Shown: positions 6,494-13,130 of the stretch, piece by piece | Position numbering within the stretch: the first letter of the stretch is position 1 | How the letters are laid out: each line of letters begins with the position of its first letter | Assembly (NCBI GenBank): GCA_030639305.1 | Contig: DAOWCY010000198.1 | Location: forward strand, 1 to 13,130 | Length of the DNA: 13,130 nt | Reading direction: 5' to 3' | Origin: JAGLQA01 sp023135565 | Lineage (GTDB): Bacteria; Acidobacteriota; Aminicenantia; UBA2199 | Program-made: the position numbers and the translations under genes | The notes under the pieces: generated by a model | Databases searched by the model: none | What the model was told of the DNA's origin: nothing | What the model saw: only the letters and a program-made list of their open reading frames with translations

Positions 6494-7370
6494 CTTTTTC
6501 TTTTACTTCTTCTTTTTCTTTTTCTCTATCTTTTAATTTTCTATCTTTTACTTTTCTATCTTTTAATTTTGCGCCTTTGACTTTTTTTTCTTTGACTACT
6601 TTGTCTTTTGCTTTTCCTCTATCTCTTACTGCGTTGTCTTTAACTGCTCGATCTTTGACTTTTCCTCTATCTTGTGGTTCTTCGTCTTTGACCGGTTCAT
6701 CTTTAACGGCTCGATCTTTGATTTTTTCGTCTTTTACCTGGTCGTCTTTTACTGCTTTATCTTTTAACTCTTCTCCATCTTTCGCTTCTTCTTTACCCTT
6801 TATTTCTTCTTTATCCGTTACTTCTTCTTTTTTTTCAGTTTTCAAGATAACGGTGATGGCGGCATTATATATACCTGCCTTTACCGATTCGTTCAAAATC
6901 GCCGCGTCATATTTTGAGAAGTTCTTATAGGCTTCGAAAAGACGGGGGTAGGCATCGGATACCAGGGAAATTTGCACTTTGGATTTGTTTTCTGCAGCGA
7001 TGGAGATGCTCTTTATATAAACGCCCACAGGAAGCAATTCCTCTATAATATCCAATTTCCCGACGGTGTTAAAGGATTTATTAACAATTAGGGAATTGGC
7101 CAGCCTGACCCTGGAGCGCCACATGGAGTTTATCCTGCGTATCCCTTCGTTGTATTCCCCGGTCTTTTTCCTCATATCGTTAAGCCTGGTTTTATATTGT
7201 TCCTGCGTTTTTTTTTGAGTGCTCAGCTTCTTATCCTGGACTGCCAGGTTGTTTACCCCTAAGGCAATAAATAAAACAGAAAATAGCAGCGCTCCTACGC
7301 AAAAAAGGAAAAACTTCCGGGTATCGAGTTTTTTGTTTTTCGCTATATTGTACTTTATCTTCATCTTCAT
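6480..7370 (-). CDS. PilN-like protein with a long Lys/Asp repeat tail
   Basis: I place the start at the ATG at 7370 (296 residues): AAGGG lies seven nucleotides before it and it begins just after the PilM stop. An upstream start at 7415 is possible but would overlap PilM. A basic cytoplasmic N-terminus (1-19) precedes a membrane segment (about 20-44, FFLFCVGALLFSVLFIALGV). A coiled-coil-prone helix (about 45-95) leads to a periplasmic ferredoxin-like domain with LDIIEELLPVGVYIKSISI (106-124), typical of PilN. This normal PilN core ends near residue 177. The remaining 119 or so residues are a low-complexity tail of pentad and hexad units ending in KD, such as RAVKD, EPVKD and KLKD. The tail has no counterpart in ordinary PilN (about 180-200 residues) and would lie in the periplasm. 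In the alignment complex PilN binds PilM through its N-terminus and pairs with PilO. Confidence 0.85.
   Translation of the reverse strand: MKMKIKYNIAKNKKLDTRKFFLFCVGALLFSVLFIALGVNNLAVQDKKLSTQKKTQEQYKTRLNDMRKKTGEYNEGIRRINSMWRSRVRLANSLIVNKSFNTVGKLDIIEELLPVGVYIKSISIAAENKSKVQISLVSDAYPRLFEAYKNFSKYDAAILNESVKAGIYNAAITVILKTEKKEEVTDKEEIKGKEEAKDGEELKDKAVKDDQVKDEKIKDRAVKDEPVKDEEPQDRGKVKDRAVKDNAVRDRGKAKDKVVKEKKVKGAKLKDRKVKDRKLKDREKEKEEVKEKDEKE
6483..6838 (-). repeat. Degenerate 15-bp coding repeat encoding xx[VIL]KD pentads
   Basis: The 3' third of the PilN-like gene is a degenerate tandem array with a period of about 15 bp. It encodes about 20 units such as KAVKD, DQVKD, EKIKD, RAVKD, EPVKD, NAVRD, RKVKD and RKLKD, with a few 6-residue units (GKVKD preceded by R, RGKAKD) and a fading Lys/Glu end. 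The coding strand is almost entirely purine, so the plus strand is a pyrimidine run several hundred bases long with few interruptions. Such tracts can slip in replication and may vary in copy number between strains. Confidence 0.85.
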
Positions 7371-7380
7371 TTTTTTCCCT

Positions 7381-8169
7381 TTATGCCGGCAATAGCAGAT
7401 TTTTTTTCTGCTCAAAGTTTAATTCCCTTATCTCCAACCGGGACAACTGTTCCCGCACCGCATCGAAACCGAAACCGGCGGCATTGGAAACAATCGTATA
7501 GACGGCGGGAACAATCGAATAATTCTTTTTTACAAAATTAACTGTTTTAACGATCTCCGGTGTAATGTCCACATCTTTATCGCTCCTGAATTTCCTGATA
7601 TAGTAAGGTACGGAGTTATTCAAAAAAACGACTACGGATAGACTTTTATCGACCTCTATAAAAAAATCGGGGCCGGTTTTCAACTTCTTGAGATGATTCA
7701 TAATCTCTATAGTGGAATTTCCTAAGTAGACCAGTTGGATACCGTTCTCCCCAAAAGTCTTTTCGAGTTGTTCTTTCAAAGCCCTTTTGAACAGGATCGA
7801 CAGCAGCTTATTTTTGTCTAATTTAAAAAAATCGTGCTCATAAAGTCCGATATCTTCAGGAAAAACTTTCTGCAGCCGCCACTGCACTAAGTCTTTTCTC
7901 AGTCCTTCCCAGAAAGGGATTTTCTCGAATTCGAGGATATTAAATATAAAATTCGCGGAATTTAATATCAGCCCGGTTTCCTTATCGGCCAGCTCCCTTT
8001 TTATCTCCTCGATACCGTAATTGTCTATATCGAAAAGAGAGGTGTTCTCAAAGACTTGCGTCCTTTTGAAGACCTTGTCCACGGGTTTATAAATCTCGAT
8101 GTAGTTCTCGCCTCCGAAGATATACTGGGACGGCTGGCGGTAGTTGATAATAAATTTAGTTATGTCCAT
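7381..8169 (-). CDS. PilM/GspL-like divergent actin-fold protein
   Basis: The 262-residue cytoplasmic protein has no membrane segment or signal. Its position between the GspE-type ATPase and the PilN-like gene, plus a stretch matching the middle of PilM proteins (LEFEKIPFWEGLRKDLVQWR, then an E-x-D-F-F strand at about 110-115), support a PilM assignment. PilM normally has about 350 residues, begins with an actin-like G-D-x-G-S phosphate loop and binds ATP. Here the N-terminus (ITKFIINYRQPSQYIFGGEN) lacks that motif and the protein is about 90 residues short, so nucleotide binding has probably been lost and it may act only as an adaptor, like the cytoplasmic domain of GspL. Its role would be to couple the ATPase to PilN. 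It overlaps the ATPase gene by 10 nt and is followed closely by the PilN gene, whose ribosome-binding site covers its stop codon. Confidence 0.72.
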   Translation of the reverse strand: MDITKFIINYRQPSQYIFGGENYIEIYKPVDKVFKRTQVFENTSLFDIDNYGIEEIKRELADKETGLILNSANFIFNILEFEKIPFWEGLRKDLVQWRLQKVFPEDIGLYEHDFFKLDKNKLLSILFKRALKEQLEKTFGENGIQLVYLGNSTIEIMNHLKKLKTGPDFFIEVDKSLSVVVFLNNSVPYYIRKFRSDKDVDITPEIVKTVNFVKKNYSIVPAVYTIVSNAAGFGFDAVREQLSRLEIRELNFEQKKNLLLPA

Positions 8170-9695
8170 TCTTTTATCGTTACCCTGTTTAATTCGGCAA
8201 GAGAGGTAACTCCTGAGTTTATCTTCTCTAACCCGTTTCTCCTGATGGGGATCATGCCCTGTTCCATGGCCACTTTCTTGATCTCGGAAAGCGGTTTCTT
8301 CTCTAAGATCATCTCTTTGATCTCATCGGTGAGTTCGAGTATTTCACCGATTACGGTCCTGCCGGCATAGCCCATTTCAGTACATTCCTGGCAGCCGCCG
8401 GGTTCATAAACGGTGCCCTTAAAAATGCCTTTTTTCAACCGGTTGTCTTTGAGTTCCTTTTCGTCCACGGTGTGCTCTTTTTTACAGACAGGACACAATT
8501 TTCTCACCAACCGCTGCGCTACTACGCAGTTCAAGGCTGAAATAAAACTGTACGTATCGATTCCCATATGTATAAACCGGCCTAAGACATCGAACACATT
8601 GTTGGCGTGCACGGTGGTAAATACCAAATGACCGGTTAAAGCAGACTGGATGGCAATCTGGGCAGTTTCCGGGTCCCTGATCTCTCCGACCATGACTTTA
8701 TCCGGGTCATGCCTGAGGATAGAACGCAGCCCGCGGGCAAAGGTTAAGCCTTTCTTTTCGTTGACGGGAATCTGGGTGATTTCATCGATCTGGTACTCCA
8801 CCGGGTCTTCGATGGTGATAATCTTATCTTCCGGCCGTTTGATTTCGTTCAAAGCCGCATACAGGGTGGTGGTTTTGCCGCTGCCGGTGGGGCCCGTGAC
8901 TAAGAACATGCCGTAAGGTTGGTTGATATAATAGAATAAGTTATCTACTAAATATTTGGAAAATCCCAACTGCCCTAATTCCAACTCACCGATATTTTCG
9001 GTAATCATCTCCCGGTCGAGGATCCTGATAACCGCGTTCTCACCGTAAATAGCCGGCATAATAGAGACACGGAAATCGATGGTTTTCTGCTTGAACTTCA
9101 TCCTGAACCTGCCGTCCTGGGGCACCCTTCTCTCTGCGATATCTAAGTCGGACACAACTTTTAAGCGGGTAATCAGGGGAGAATGAAAAATCTTATCTAA
9201 AGGCTCCATGACCTGGGTTAAGATTCCGTCTATCCTGAATTTGACCCGCACCGAATTGCCTTCGGCTTCGATATGAATATCGGAAGCCCTTTTCCCCACT
9301 GCCGTAAAAACGATATTATTCAACAGTTTGATCACCGAGTCGTCTTCTTCGGTTATTTTCTCGATGGTTAAAGACTCCTCTTCGGTTTCTTCGAGCTGCT
9401 TTTTCATAAAGAAGCTTTCGGTCTTATCGGTGAGCACCTTGGTAAAAATATCGCTGCGTTTAAGAATTTTCTCTATATCATCCTTTTCCGCTTTGAAAGA
9501 CTGCACCCTTAACTGGATGAAGTTCTCGATAATACTTATTTTGTCCAGGTTTTCGGGGTCGAACATGGCTACCTGGATAGAATTATCTTCCGCTGTTAAC
9601 GGGAAGAACAGGTTCTTGACCAAAAATTCCGCCGGGAACTTTTGCAATAGATCGTAATCGATCCTGGTTGTTGAGAGTTCAATATTTTTTATCAT
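8160..9695 (-). CDS. Type IV pilus / type II secretion assembly ATPase (GspE/PilB family)
   Basis: This 511-residue cytoplasmic hexameric motor hydrolyses ATP to drive pilin or pseudopilin assembly. Residues 1-95 form an N-terminal GspE-type domain and about 115-505 the ATPase. Motifs are all intact: Walker A GPTGSGKTT (268-276), Asp box TIEDPVE (294-300), Walker B VMVGEIRD (334-341), His box TGHLVFTTVHANN (354-366), and a zinc-binding tetracysteine C401-x2-C404 with C435-x2-C438. The tetracysteine marks the extension ATPases GspE and PilB; retraction ATPases (PilT) usually lack it. It is somewhat shorter than the usual 550-570 residues, mostly at the N-terminus. The ATG overlaps the platform-protein stop (ATGA at 9692-9695), so the two are translationally coupled. 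The choice between gspE and pilB cannot be made from sequence alone. Confidence 0.97.
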   Translation of the reverse strand: MIKNIELSTTRIDYDLLQKFPAEFLVKNLFFPLTAEDNSIQVAMFDPENLDKISIIENFIQLRVQSFKAEKDDIEKILKRSDIFTKVLTDKTESFFMKKQLEETEEESLTIEKITEEDDSVIKLLNNIVFTAVGKRASDIHIEAEGNSVRVKFRIDGILTQVMEPLDKIFHSPLITRLKVVSDLDIAERRVPQDGRFRMKFKQKTIDFRVSIMPAIYGENAVIRILDREMITENIGELELGQLGFSKYLVDNLFYYINQPYGMFLVTGPTGSGKTTTLYAALNEIKRPEDKIITIEDPVEYQIDEITQIPVNEKKGLTFARGLRSILRHDPDKVMVGEIRDPETAQIAIQSALTGHLVFTTVHANNVFDVLGRFIHMGIDTYSFISALNCVVAQRLVRKLCPVCKKEHTVDEKELKDNRLKKGIFKGTVYEPGGCQECTEMGYAGRTVIGEILELTDEIKEMILEKKPLSEIKKVAMEQGMIPIRRNGLEKINSGVTSLAELNRVTIKEWT

Positions 9696-10900
9696 CTTAC
9701 TACATTCACCGTATTAAATATGGGCAGGTATACTGAAACCAGCATAAATGCTATTACTAATCCTAAAACCACGATTAAAACCGGCTCTATCAACGAAATC
9801 AAAGAACCGATCTTGGCGTCGATAGAGTTCTCGAAAGCATCGGCATTCTCATTCAAGACATCTACCAGGTTGCCCGAAGATTCACCTACCTTGATCACTT
9901 CGATCAGCACCCTGGGGACAAAATCTACTTCCGACAGCACATCGGACAACAATTTGCCTTCTTTTATTTTAACAGGGACTTCTTTCACTTTGGCTGCAAA
10001 ATATTTATTGCTGAAAGTTTCACAGGCGATCTGGGTGGATTCGGGAACAGGTATCCCCCCGGCAATGAGAATAGCCAGCGTCCTGGTAAATACAGTCATG
10101 GCATTTTCTACGATAATCTTGCCGATAAAGGGGACTCTTATTTTTAGATAATCTACGATAACAATATTCGGGTGGAACCGTTCCGCCATCTTTATGCCGG
10201 TCACTATCAGCACTATAATAAAAAAAATGCTAAATATATTATTCTTTAGATACTCGCCTACAGAGATCAAGTATATCGTGGCCATCGGCAGGTCTGCTTC
10301 GAAATCGGCATAAAAAGAAGCAAATTTCGGTATGGCATATACCAGGATAATCATAACCAGGGAGAACATGAATATGAACAGGATGGCCGGGTAAGTCATA
10401 CTACTGACGACTTTTCTTTTCAGGTTGGCAATTTTGTCTAAGTAGGAGTTGAACCTTTGCAGGATAGATTCTAAATTGCCGCTCCTTTCCCCTGCCAATA
10501 ACGAGGCCCGGTAAATCTTTTGAAAAGGGATGGCATTGGAGGAAAAGGCATCGGAAATCTGGATGCCGTTCCTGATGTCGGCCTGGCATTTCGACAAAAT
10601 CTCCCTCATGCTGCCCTTTTTTTGATTTTCTACGATGATGTCCAATGCCTTTATGAAAGGTACGCCGGACCTTAAGAGGGTAATCATCTTCTGGTTAAAT
10701 AACAGGAAGTCGAAATAACCGATCTTCTTCTGGAAAATTTTGGTAATGTTGGTGTTCTTAAAAAAGTTTCTCCTGGCGTAAAGCAGCTTCTCATCCGCAT
10801 TAGCGAAACTTGCAACCAGTTCGCTTTTACTTTCGGAGAAAATCACCTTTTTGAAATAAGCGCCGCGATCATCCACGAAAGTACAATTATAATAAGGCAT
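9692..10900 (-). CDS. Type IV pilus / type II secretion platform protein (GspF/PilC family)
   Basis: The 402-residue inner-membrane protein is the platform on which the ATPase turns to extrude pilin subunits. It is the usual family length and has the two-fold repeat of T2SSF domains, at about 65-190 and 265-392. Each contains the conserved helix-turn G-E-x-S-G-N-L (AGERSGNL 136-143; VGESSGNL 338-345). Membrane segments are at about 171-191, 220-238 and 368-392. The N-terminal region (1-60) is the short soluble extension found in PilC. Its ATG shares one base with the serS stop (TAATG), and its stop overlaps the ATPase start. Confidence 0.96.
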   Translation of the reverse strand: MPYYNCTFVDDRGAYFKKVIFSESKSELVASFANADEKLLYARRNFFKNTNITKIFQKKIGYFDFLLFNQKMITLLRSGVPFIKALDIIVENQKKGSMREILSKCQADIRNGIQISDAFSSNAIPFQKIYRASLLAGERSGNLESILQRFNSYLDKIANLKRKVVSSMTYPAILFIFMFSLVMIILVYAIPKFASFYADFEADLPMATIYLISVGEYLKNNIFSIFFIIVLIVTGIKMAERFHPNIVIVDYLKIRVPFIGKIIVENAMTVFTRTLAILIAGGIPVPESTQIACETFSNKYFAAKVKEVPVKIKEGKLLSDVLSEVDFVPRVLIEVIKVGESSGNLVDVLNENADAFENSIDAKIGSLISLIEPVLIVVLGLVIAFMLVSVYLPIFNTVNVVR

Positions 10901-12180
10901 TAAAAATACTCCTTACCGGGGAAATTCCCCTGCAGTACTCCCGGGATACCGATCCTGCCGTCTTCTTCCTGGTAATTTTCCATGATGGCCGCTACGGTCC
11001 TGCCGACAGCCAGGCCGGAACCGTTTATGGTATGCAGGAAATCCTTTTTTCCTGCTGCCGGTTTATATTTAATCCTGGCCCGGCGGGCCTGGAAACTCTC
11101 GAAATTGGAACAGGAAGAAATCTCTAAATAGCCCTGCCGTGCCGGCATCCATACCTCGAGGTCGTAGGTTTTCGCCGAAGAGAAAGATAAATCACCGCTG
11201 CAAAGAAGCACAACCCGGTAGTGTAAGCCTAATTCCTGTAAAATAGATTCCGCATCCGCCGTCAATTTTTCTAATTCGTCGTAGGAATCTTCCGGGGCGG
11301 TGAACTTTAGCAGTTCCACTTTGTTAAATTGGTGCTGCCTGATGATACCGCGCACATCTTTGCCGTAGGAACCGGCTTCGCTCCTGAAACAGGGGGTATA
11401 GGCCGCGTATTTTTTGGGGAGTTCCGCCTCGGCCAATGTTTCATCGCGATGAATATTGGTCAGGGGCACTTCGGCCGTGGGCACTAAGTACAGGTTGTGG
11501 TCTTCGATCTTGAAGAGGTCGGCTTTAAATTTCGGCAGGTTGCCGGTGCCGATCAAGCTCAGGTCGTTAACTAAAAAAGGTGGCAGCACTTCTTCATAGC
11601 CATTTTTCCCGGTATGAGCATCCAGCATCAGGTTGATCAAAACCCGCTCCAATTTGGCCAGGGTGTTGAAATAGAGAGCAAACCTGGCCCCCGCGATCTT
11701 GCCGGCCCGGGGCAGGTCGAGAAAGGCGTTGATTTCGCCCAATTCCCAGTGGGGTTTAGGATCGAAGTTGAATGCCGGTTTTTCACCCCATTCCCGGACC
11801 ACTTTATTATCGCTTTCGTCTTTGCCTATGGGCACGGAATCGTCGAATAGATTGGGAATATTAAGCATAAAATCGTGGAATTTCTTTTCTACATCTTCCA
11901 GGCCTGCTTCGATAGCCGCGATATCTTTGGACAGCTCTTTGGATTTTGTTTCCAATTCGTTCGTATCCTGCTTTTCTCTTTTCAACATACCGATTTCTTT
12001 GGCCAATTTCTTTTTTTTGCTTTTAATACTCTCGATTTTTGTGATCAATTCCCTTCTTTTTACATCGATCTGTTCGAATACCTTCTCGTCAAAATGCACA
12101 CCCTTGGCTTCAACTTTTTCTTTTACAAGGCCGACGTTCTTCCTGACAAAATTTAAATCAAGCATCGAATAGTATAGCAT
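10900..12180 (-). CDS. serS: Seryl-tRNA synthetase
   Basis: The class II synthetase charges tRNA-Ser (and tRNA-Sec where present) with serine in the cytoplasm. Residues 6-115 are the coiled-coil tRNA-binding arm, followed by the catalytic domain. TAEVPLTNIHRDE (235-247) forms part of the serine pocket, FRSEAGSYGKDVRG is motif 2 with RQHQFNKVEL next to it (265-290), and NGSGLAVGRTVAAIMENYQ (386-404) is motif 3. The length (421-426 residues) is normal. Two starts compete. An ATG at 12180 has AAGAGG six nucleotides upstream. An ATG at 12165 gives the family's usual beginning MLDLNFVRKN and would be the first base of a leaderless transcript from the predicted promoter. It is the first gene of the operon and shares a base with the platform-protein start, an unusual partner for a tRNA synthetase. 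The C-terminal end GNFPGKEYF differs from the common LRPYMGG-type ending. Confidence 0.98.
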   Translation of the reverse strand: MLYYSMLDLNFVRKNVGLVKEKVEAKGVHFDEKVFEQIDVKRRELITKIESIKSKKKKLAKEIGMLKREKQDTNELETKSKELSKDIAAIEAGLEDVEKKFHDFMLNIPNLFDDSVPIGKDESDNKVVREWGEKPAFNFDPKPHWELGEINAFLDLPRAGKIAGARFALYFNTLAKLERVLINLMLDAHTGKNGYEEVLPPFLVNDLSLIGTGNLPKFKADLFKIEDHNLYLVPTAEVPLTNIHRDETLAEAELPKKYAAYTPCFRSEAGSYGKDVRGIIRQHQFNKVELLKFTAPEDSYDELEKLTADAESILQELGLHYRVVLLCSGDLSFSSAKTYDLEVWMPARQGYLEISSCSNFESFQARRARIKYKPAAGKKDFLHTINGSGLAVGRTVAAIMENYQEEDGRIGIPGVLQGNFPGKEYF

Positions 12181-12199
12181 ATAAAGCCTCTTAGTGCAA
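12171..12199 (-). promoter_or_regulatory. Possible promoter of serS and the pilus/secretion operon
   Basis: On the minus strand TTGCAC (12194-12199) is followed after 17 nt by TATACT (12171-12176), a five-of-six match to the -10 consensus. The -35 match is weak (three of six, although the first three bases are right). A start about 7 nt downstream falls at the ATG at 12163-12165, which begins the conserved MLDLNF sequence. The alternative is that the real promoter lies farther upstream and translation starts at 12180 from AAGAGG. Confidence 0.4.
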
Positions 12200-12223
12200 A
12201 TAGCTGCTCGCTAAAAAATGACC

Positions 12224-12249
12224 TTTTTTCAAGACCGAACTTGAAAAAA
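12224..12249. repeat. Perfect 10-bp inverted repeat upstream of serS
   Basis: TTTTTTCAAG (12224-12233) and CTTGAAAAAA (12240-12249) form a perfect stem around the loop ACCGAA. T-runs on both sides could let it act as a weak bidirectional terminator between the dinD remnant and serS, or as an operator. The stem is AT-rich, so intrinsic termination would be weak. The rest of 12181-12411 shows no coding region; it holds only a short CGGC/GCCG palindrome at about 12312-12324. Confidence 0.45.
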
Positions 12250-12411
12250 ACCGCCTCACGGCAAGAACAGGATGTGGTAAAACATACTGCTCGATGCCGC
12301 CATGAAAAGCGCGGCAATTTGCCGGTTTAAGGAATTATTTGTCGGACAGGGAAAAAATATTCCCCGCAAAAAAATAAAATTGCCCCGCCACGTGGTGGCC
12401 CGCGCAGCGGC

Positions 12412-12996
12412 TTATACCCTGCCCACCTGGCGGTGCGCGACATTGGCTGGCTCTTTTCCTTTTATATTTTCTCTTTTCAGTTTCTCTTCGGTCTGGGTGG
12501 CGCGGAATAGGTTGGCTGCTAATTCGCTACTTCCCATATGATCGAGAATCTGCTGGCTTTTTTTTAGGTTCTTTTTTTTATGGATGTCTTTTGCTCCGAG
12601 ACCTCCGTAAAGCCCTTTGTAACCGTGATCCTGGAATATGGCATAATCGATAGGTGCAATCACACCGGCATTCCTGGCTGCATCGGCCAGTTGTTTGTTG
12701 TGGGTTTTCATCTCCTTTCTTAAGAAAAGGCGTTTGTCGTCTTCACTGTCCAGGTTCCTGTATTCAGCCAACCCGGTAAGCTCCTGTTTCCGCGTCTGGA
12801 CTGCAAAATAGGTTTGCCCTAAAGCTACGATCTTTTTCGCAGGGTCTGCATTCTGGACGATTAAATAACAGGCGTAGCGGGATAAATGCACATCCTCAAC
12901 TTGCCGTTTGGCGCCTTTACCTACAGTTATCATATCGTTGACATCAACGAAATGATATTCTACTTCATAACTGCTGTTTTTACAGGCTTCTCTATA
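12412..12996 (-). pseudogene. dinD: DNA-damage-inducible protein D remnant, both ends lost
   Basis: The protein segment closely follows E. coli DinD, including LSRYACYLIVQNADPAK, GQTYFAVQTRKQEL, AIFQDHGYKGLYGGL and the run DHMGSSELAANLFRATQTEE. DinD is an SOS-induced protein of about 275 residues that inhibits RecA filament activity. Homology begins near EACKNSS, so the first 45 or so residues are missing. An ATG at 13059 opens the same frame, but the residues it adds are encoded by the adjacent 24-bp repeats and are not DinD. At the other end the frame stops at VGRV, where the family continues for about 60 residues. The product would lack both termini and is probably inactive. The internal sequence has no frameshift, so the damage may be recent or the fragment may still be expressed. 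Its orientation is the same as the operon, but it is separated from serS by 231 nt. Confidence 0.87.
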
Positions 12997-13044
12997 GCGC
13001 TCATTAAAATTGACCCGCCTGTGCTCATATAAATTGACCCACCT
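12997..13044. repeat. Two adjacent 24-bp direct repeats, IS21-like terminus
   Basis: Copy one (12997-13020) and copy two (13021-13044) abut exactly and agree at 20 of 24 positions, sharing GCTCAT, AAATTGACCC and CCT. On the minus strand each reads GG-GGGTCAATTT-ATGAGC. Multiple imperfect 20-25 bp repeats at the ends are a hallmark of IS21-family elements, and GGGTCAATTT-type repeats are, from memory, typical of some of them. The boundary with dinD is at about 12996. Confidence 0.8.
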
Positions 13045-13130
13045 GCGGACGTTCTGCATACGTTTTACTATCTTCTAACGTATTTGCCATACCCTCGGCG
13101 TGGAAATTTCCCCACTATACTTCCTCCTGA
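12997..13130. mobile_element. Partial IS21-family-like element end (continues past the window)
   Basis: The stretch from the 24-bp repeats to the window edge has no relation to dinD and interrupts it. Besides the repeats it contains, on the minus strand, GTGGGGAAATTTCCACGCCG (about 13096-13115), a GTGGGGAAATTT-type sequence that I recall from the region after the helper ATPase gene (istB) of some IS21 elements. If so, this is the right end and the transposase genes lie on the minus strand beyond 13130. No coding part of a transposase is inside the window, so family and orientation are inference. Confidence 0.5.

Noticed and set aside
6483..6840. Regularly spaced repeats that might suggest a CRISPR array.
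   Set aside because: The units are a contiguous 15-bp degenerate array in the coding frame with no unique spacers of constant length.
6577..6930. A 117-codon plus-strand open frame rich in Ser, Leu and Thr.
   Set aside because: It is the complement of the Lys/Asp repeat tail of the PilN-like gene. The purine-rich coding strand rarely yields stop codons on the opposite strand. It shows no ribosome-binding site or recognisable protein.
11699..12172. A 157-codon plus-strand open frame opposite serS.
   Set aside because: It mirrors the Lys/Glu-rich coiled-coil arm of seryl-tRNA synthetase and has low-complexity Ser/Phe content.
12301..12420. A possible structured RNA in the GC-rich stretch between serS and the dinD remnant.
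   Set aside because: Only short palindromes such as CCACGTGG and CGGC/GCCG are visible; no tRNA cloverleaf or known RNA pattern could be drawn.
13021..13059. An alternative dinD start at 13059 giving a 215-residue protein.
   Set aside because: The added N-terminal residues are encoded by the IS-like repeats and do not match DinD, so the start is an accident of the junction.

Overview
The window is dominated by one tightly packed minus-strand operon running from about 12180 down to 3309. In transcription order it encodes seryl-tRNA synthetase, a GspF/PilC inner-membrane platform protein, a GspE/PilB assembly ATPase, and divergent PilM-, PilN-, PilO- and PilP-like proteins, and it ends with a lipoprotein secretin (PilQ/GspD type). 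Neighbouring genes overlap by 1-26 nt or nearly abut, so they are almost certainly co-transcribed and translationally coupled. Together the products make an envelope-spanning type IV pilus or type II secretion machine: motor ATPase in the cytoplasm, platform in the inner membrane, PilM-N-O-P alignment complex through the periplasm, secretin in the outer membrane. No prepilin, prepilin peptidase or PilT retraction ATPase is visible, so pilus versus secretion function cannot be decided here.

The secretin and the PilMNOP set imply a diderm bacterium. The AT-rich, Lys/Ile-rich core genes, the unusual family variants (secretin with N-terminal TPR-like and C-terminal cohesin-like regions, a PilM without recognisable nucleotide-binding motifs, a PilN with a long Lys/Asp repeat tail) and the mosaic flanks would fit a poorly sampled, perhaps uncultured phylum. 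I cannot assign a taxon.

Left of the operon, 2590-2805 is a divergent promoter region. It drives an HU-family DNA-binding protein to the right (2806-3078) and a 614-residue protein that I do not recognise, possibly ACT-like, to the left (2589-745). The region also holds an intact plus-strand terminator with no annotated gene ahead of it. At the far left (155-745) lies a GC-richer remnant of a RuBisCO-like protein: only the C-terminal half of the barrel survives, and it starts where the unknown gene stops. A double-hairpin element follows at 77-120.

Right of the operon (12412-13130) is a dinD (DNA-damage-inducible protein D) remnant lacking both ends. Its 5' part is replaced by two adjacent 24-bp repeats that resemble the end of an IS21-family element, whose body would lie beyond the window.

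The points most worth a second look are the roughly 119-residue xx[VIL]KD repeat tail of the PilN-like protein, the composite secretin, the coupling of serS to the pilus/secretion genes, the unknown 614-residue protein, and a possible pattern of promoters placed so that transcripts would be leaderless or nearly so.
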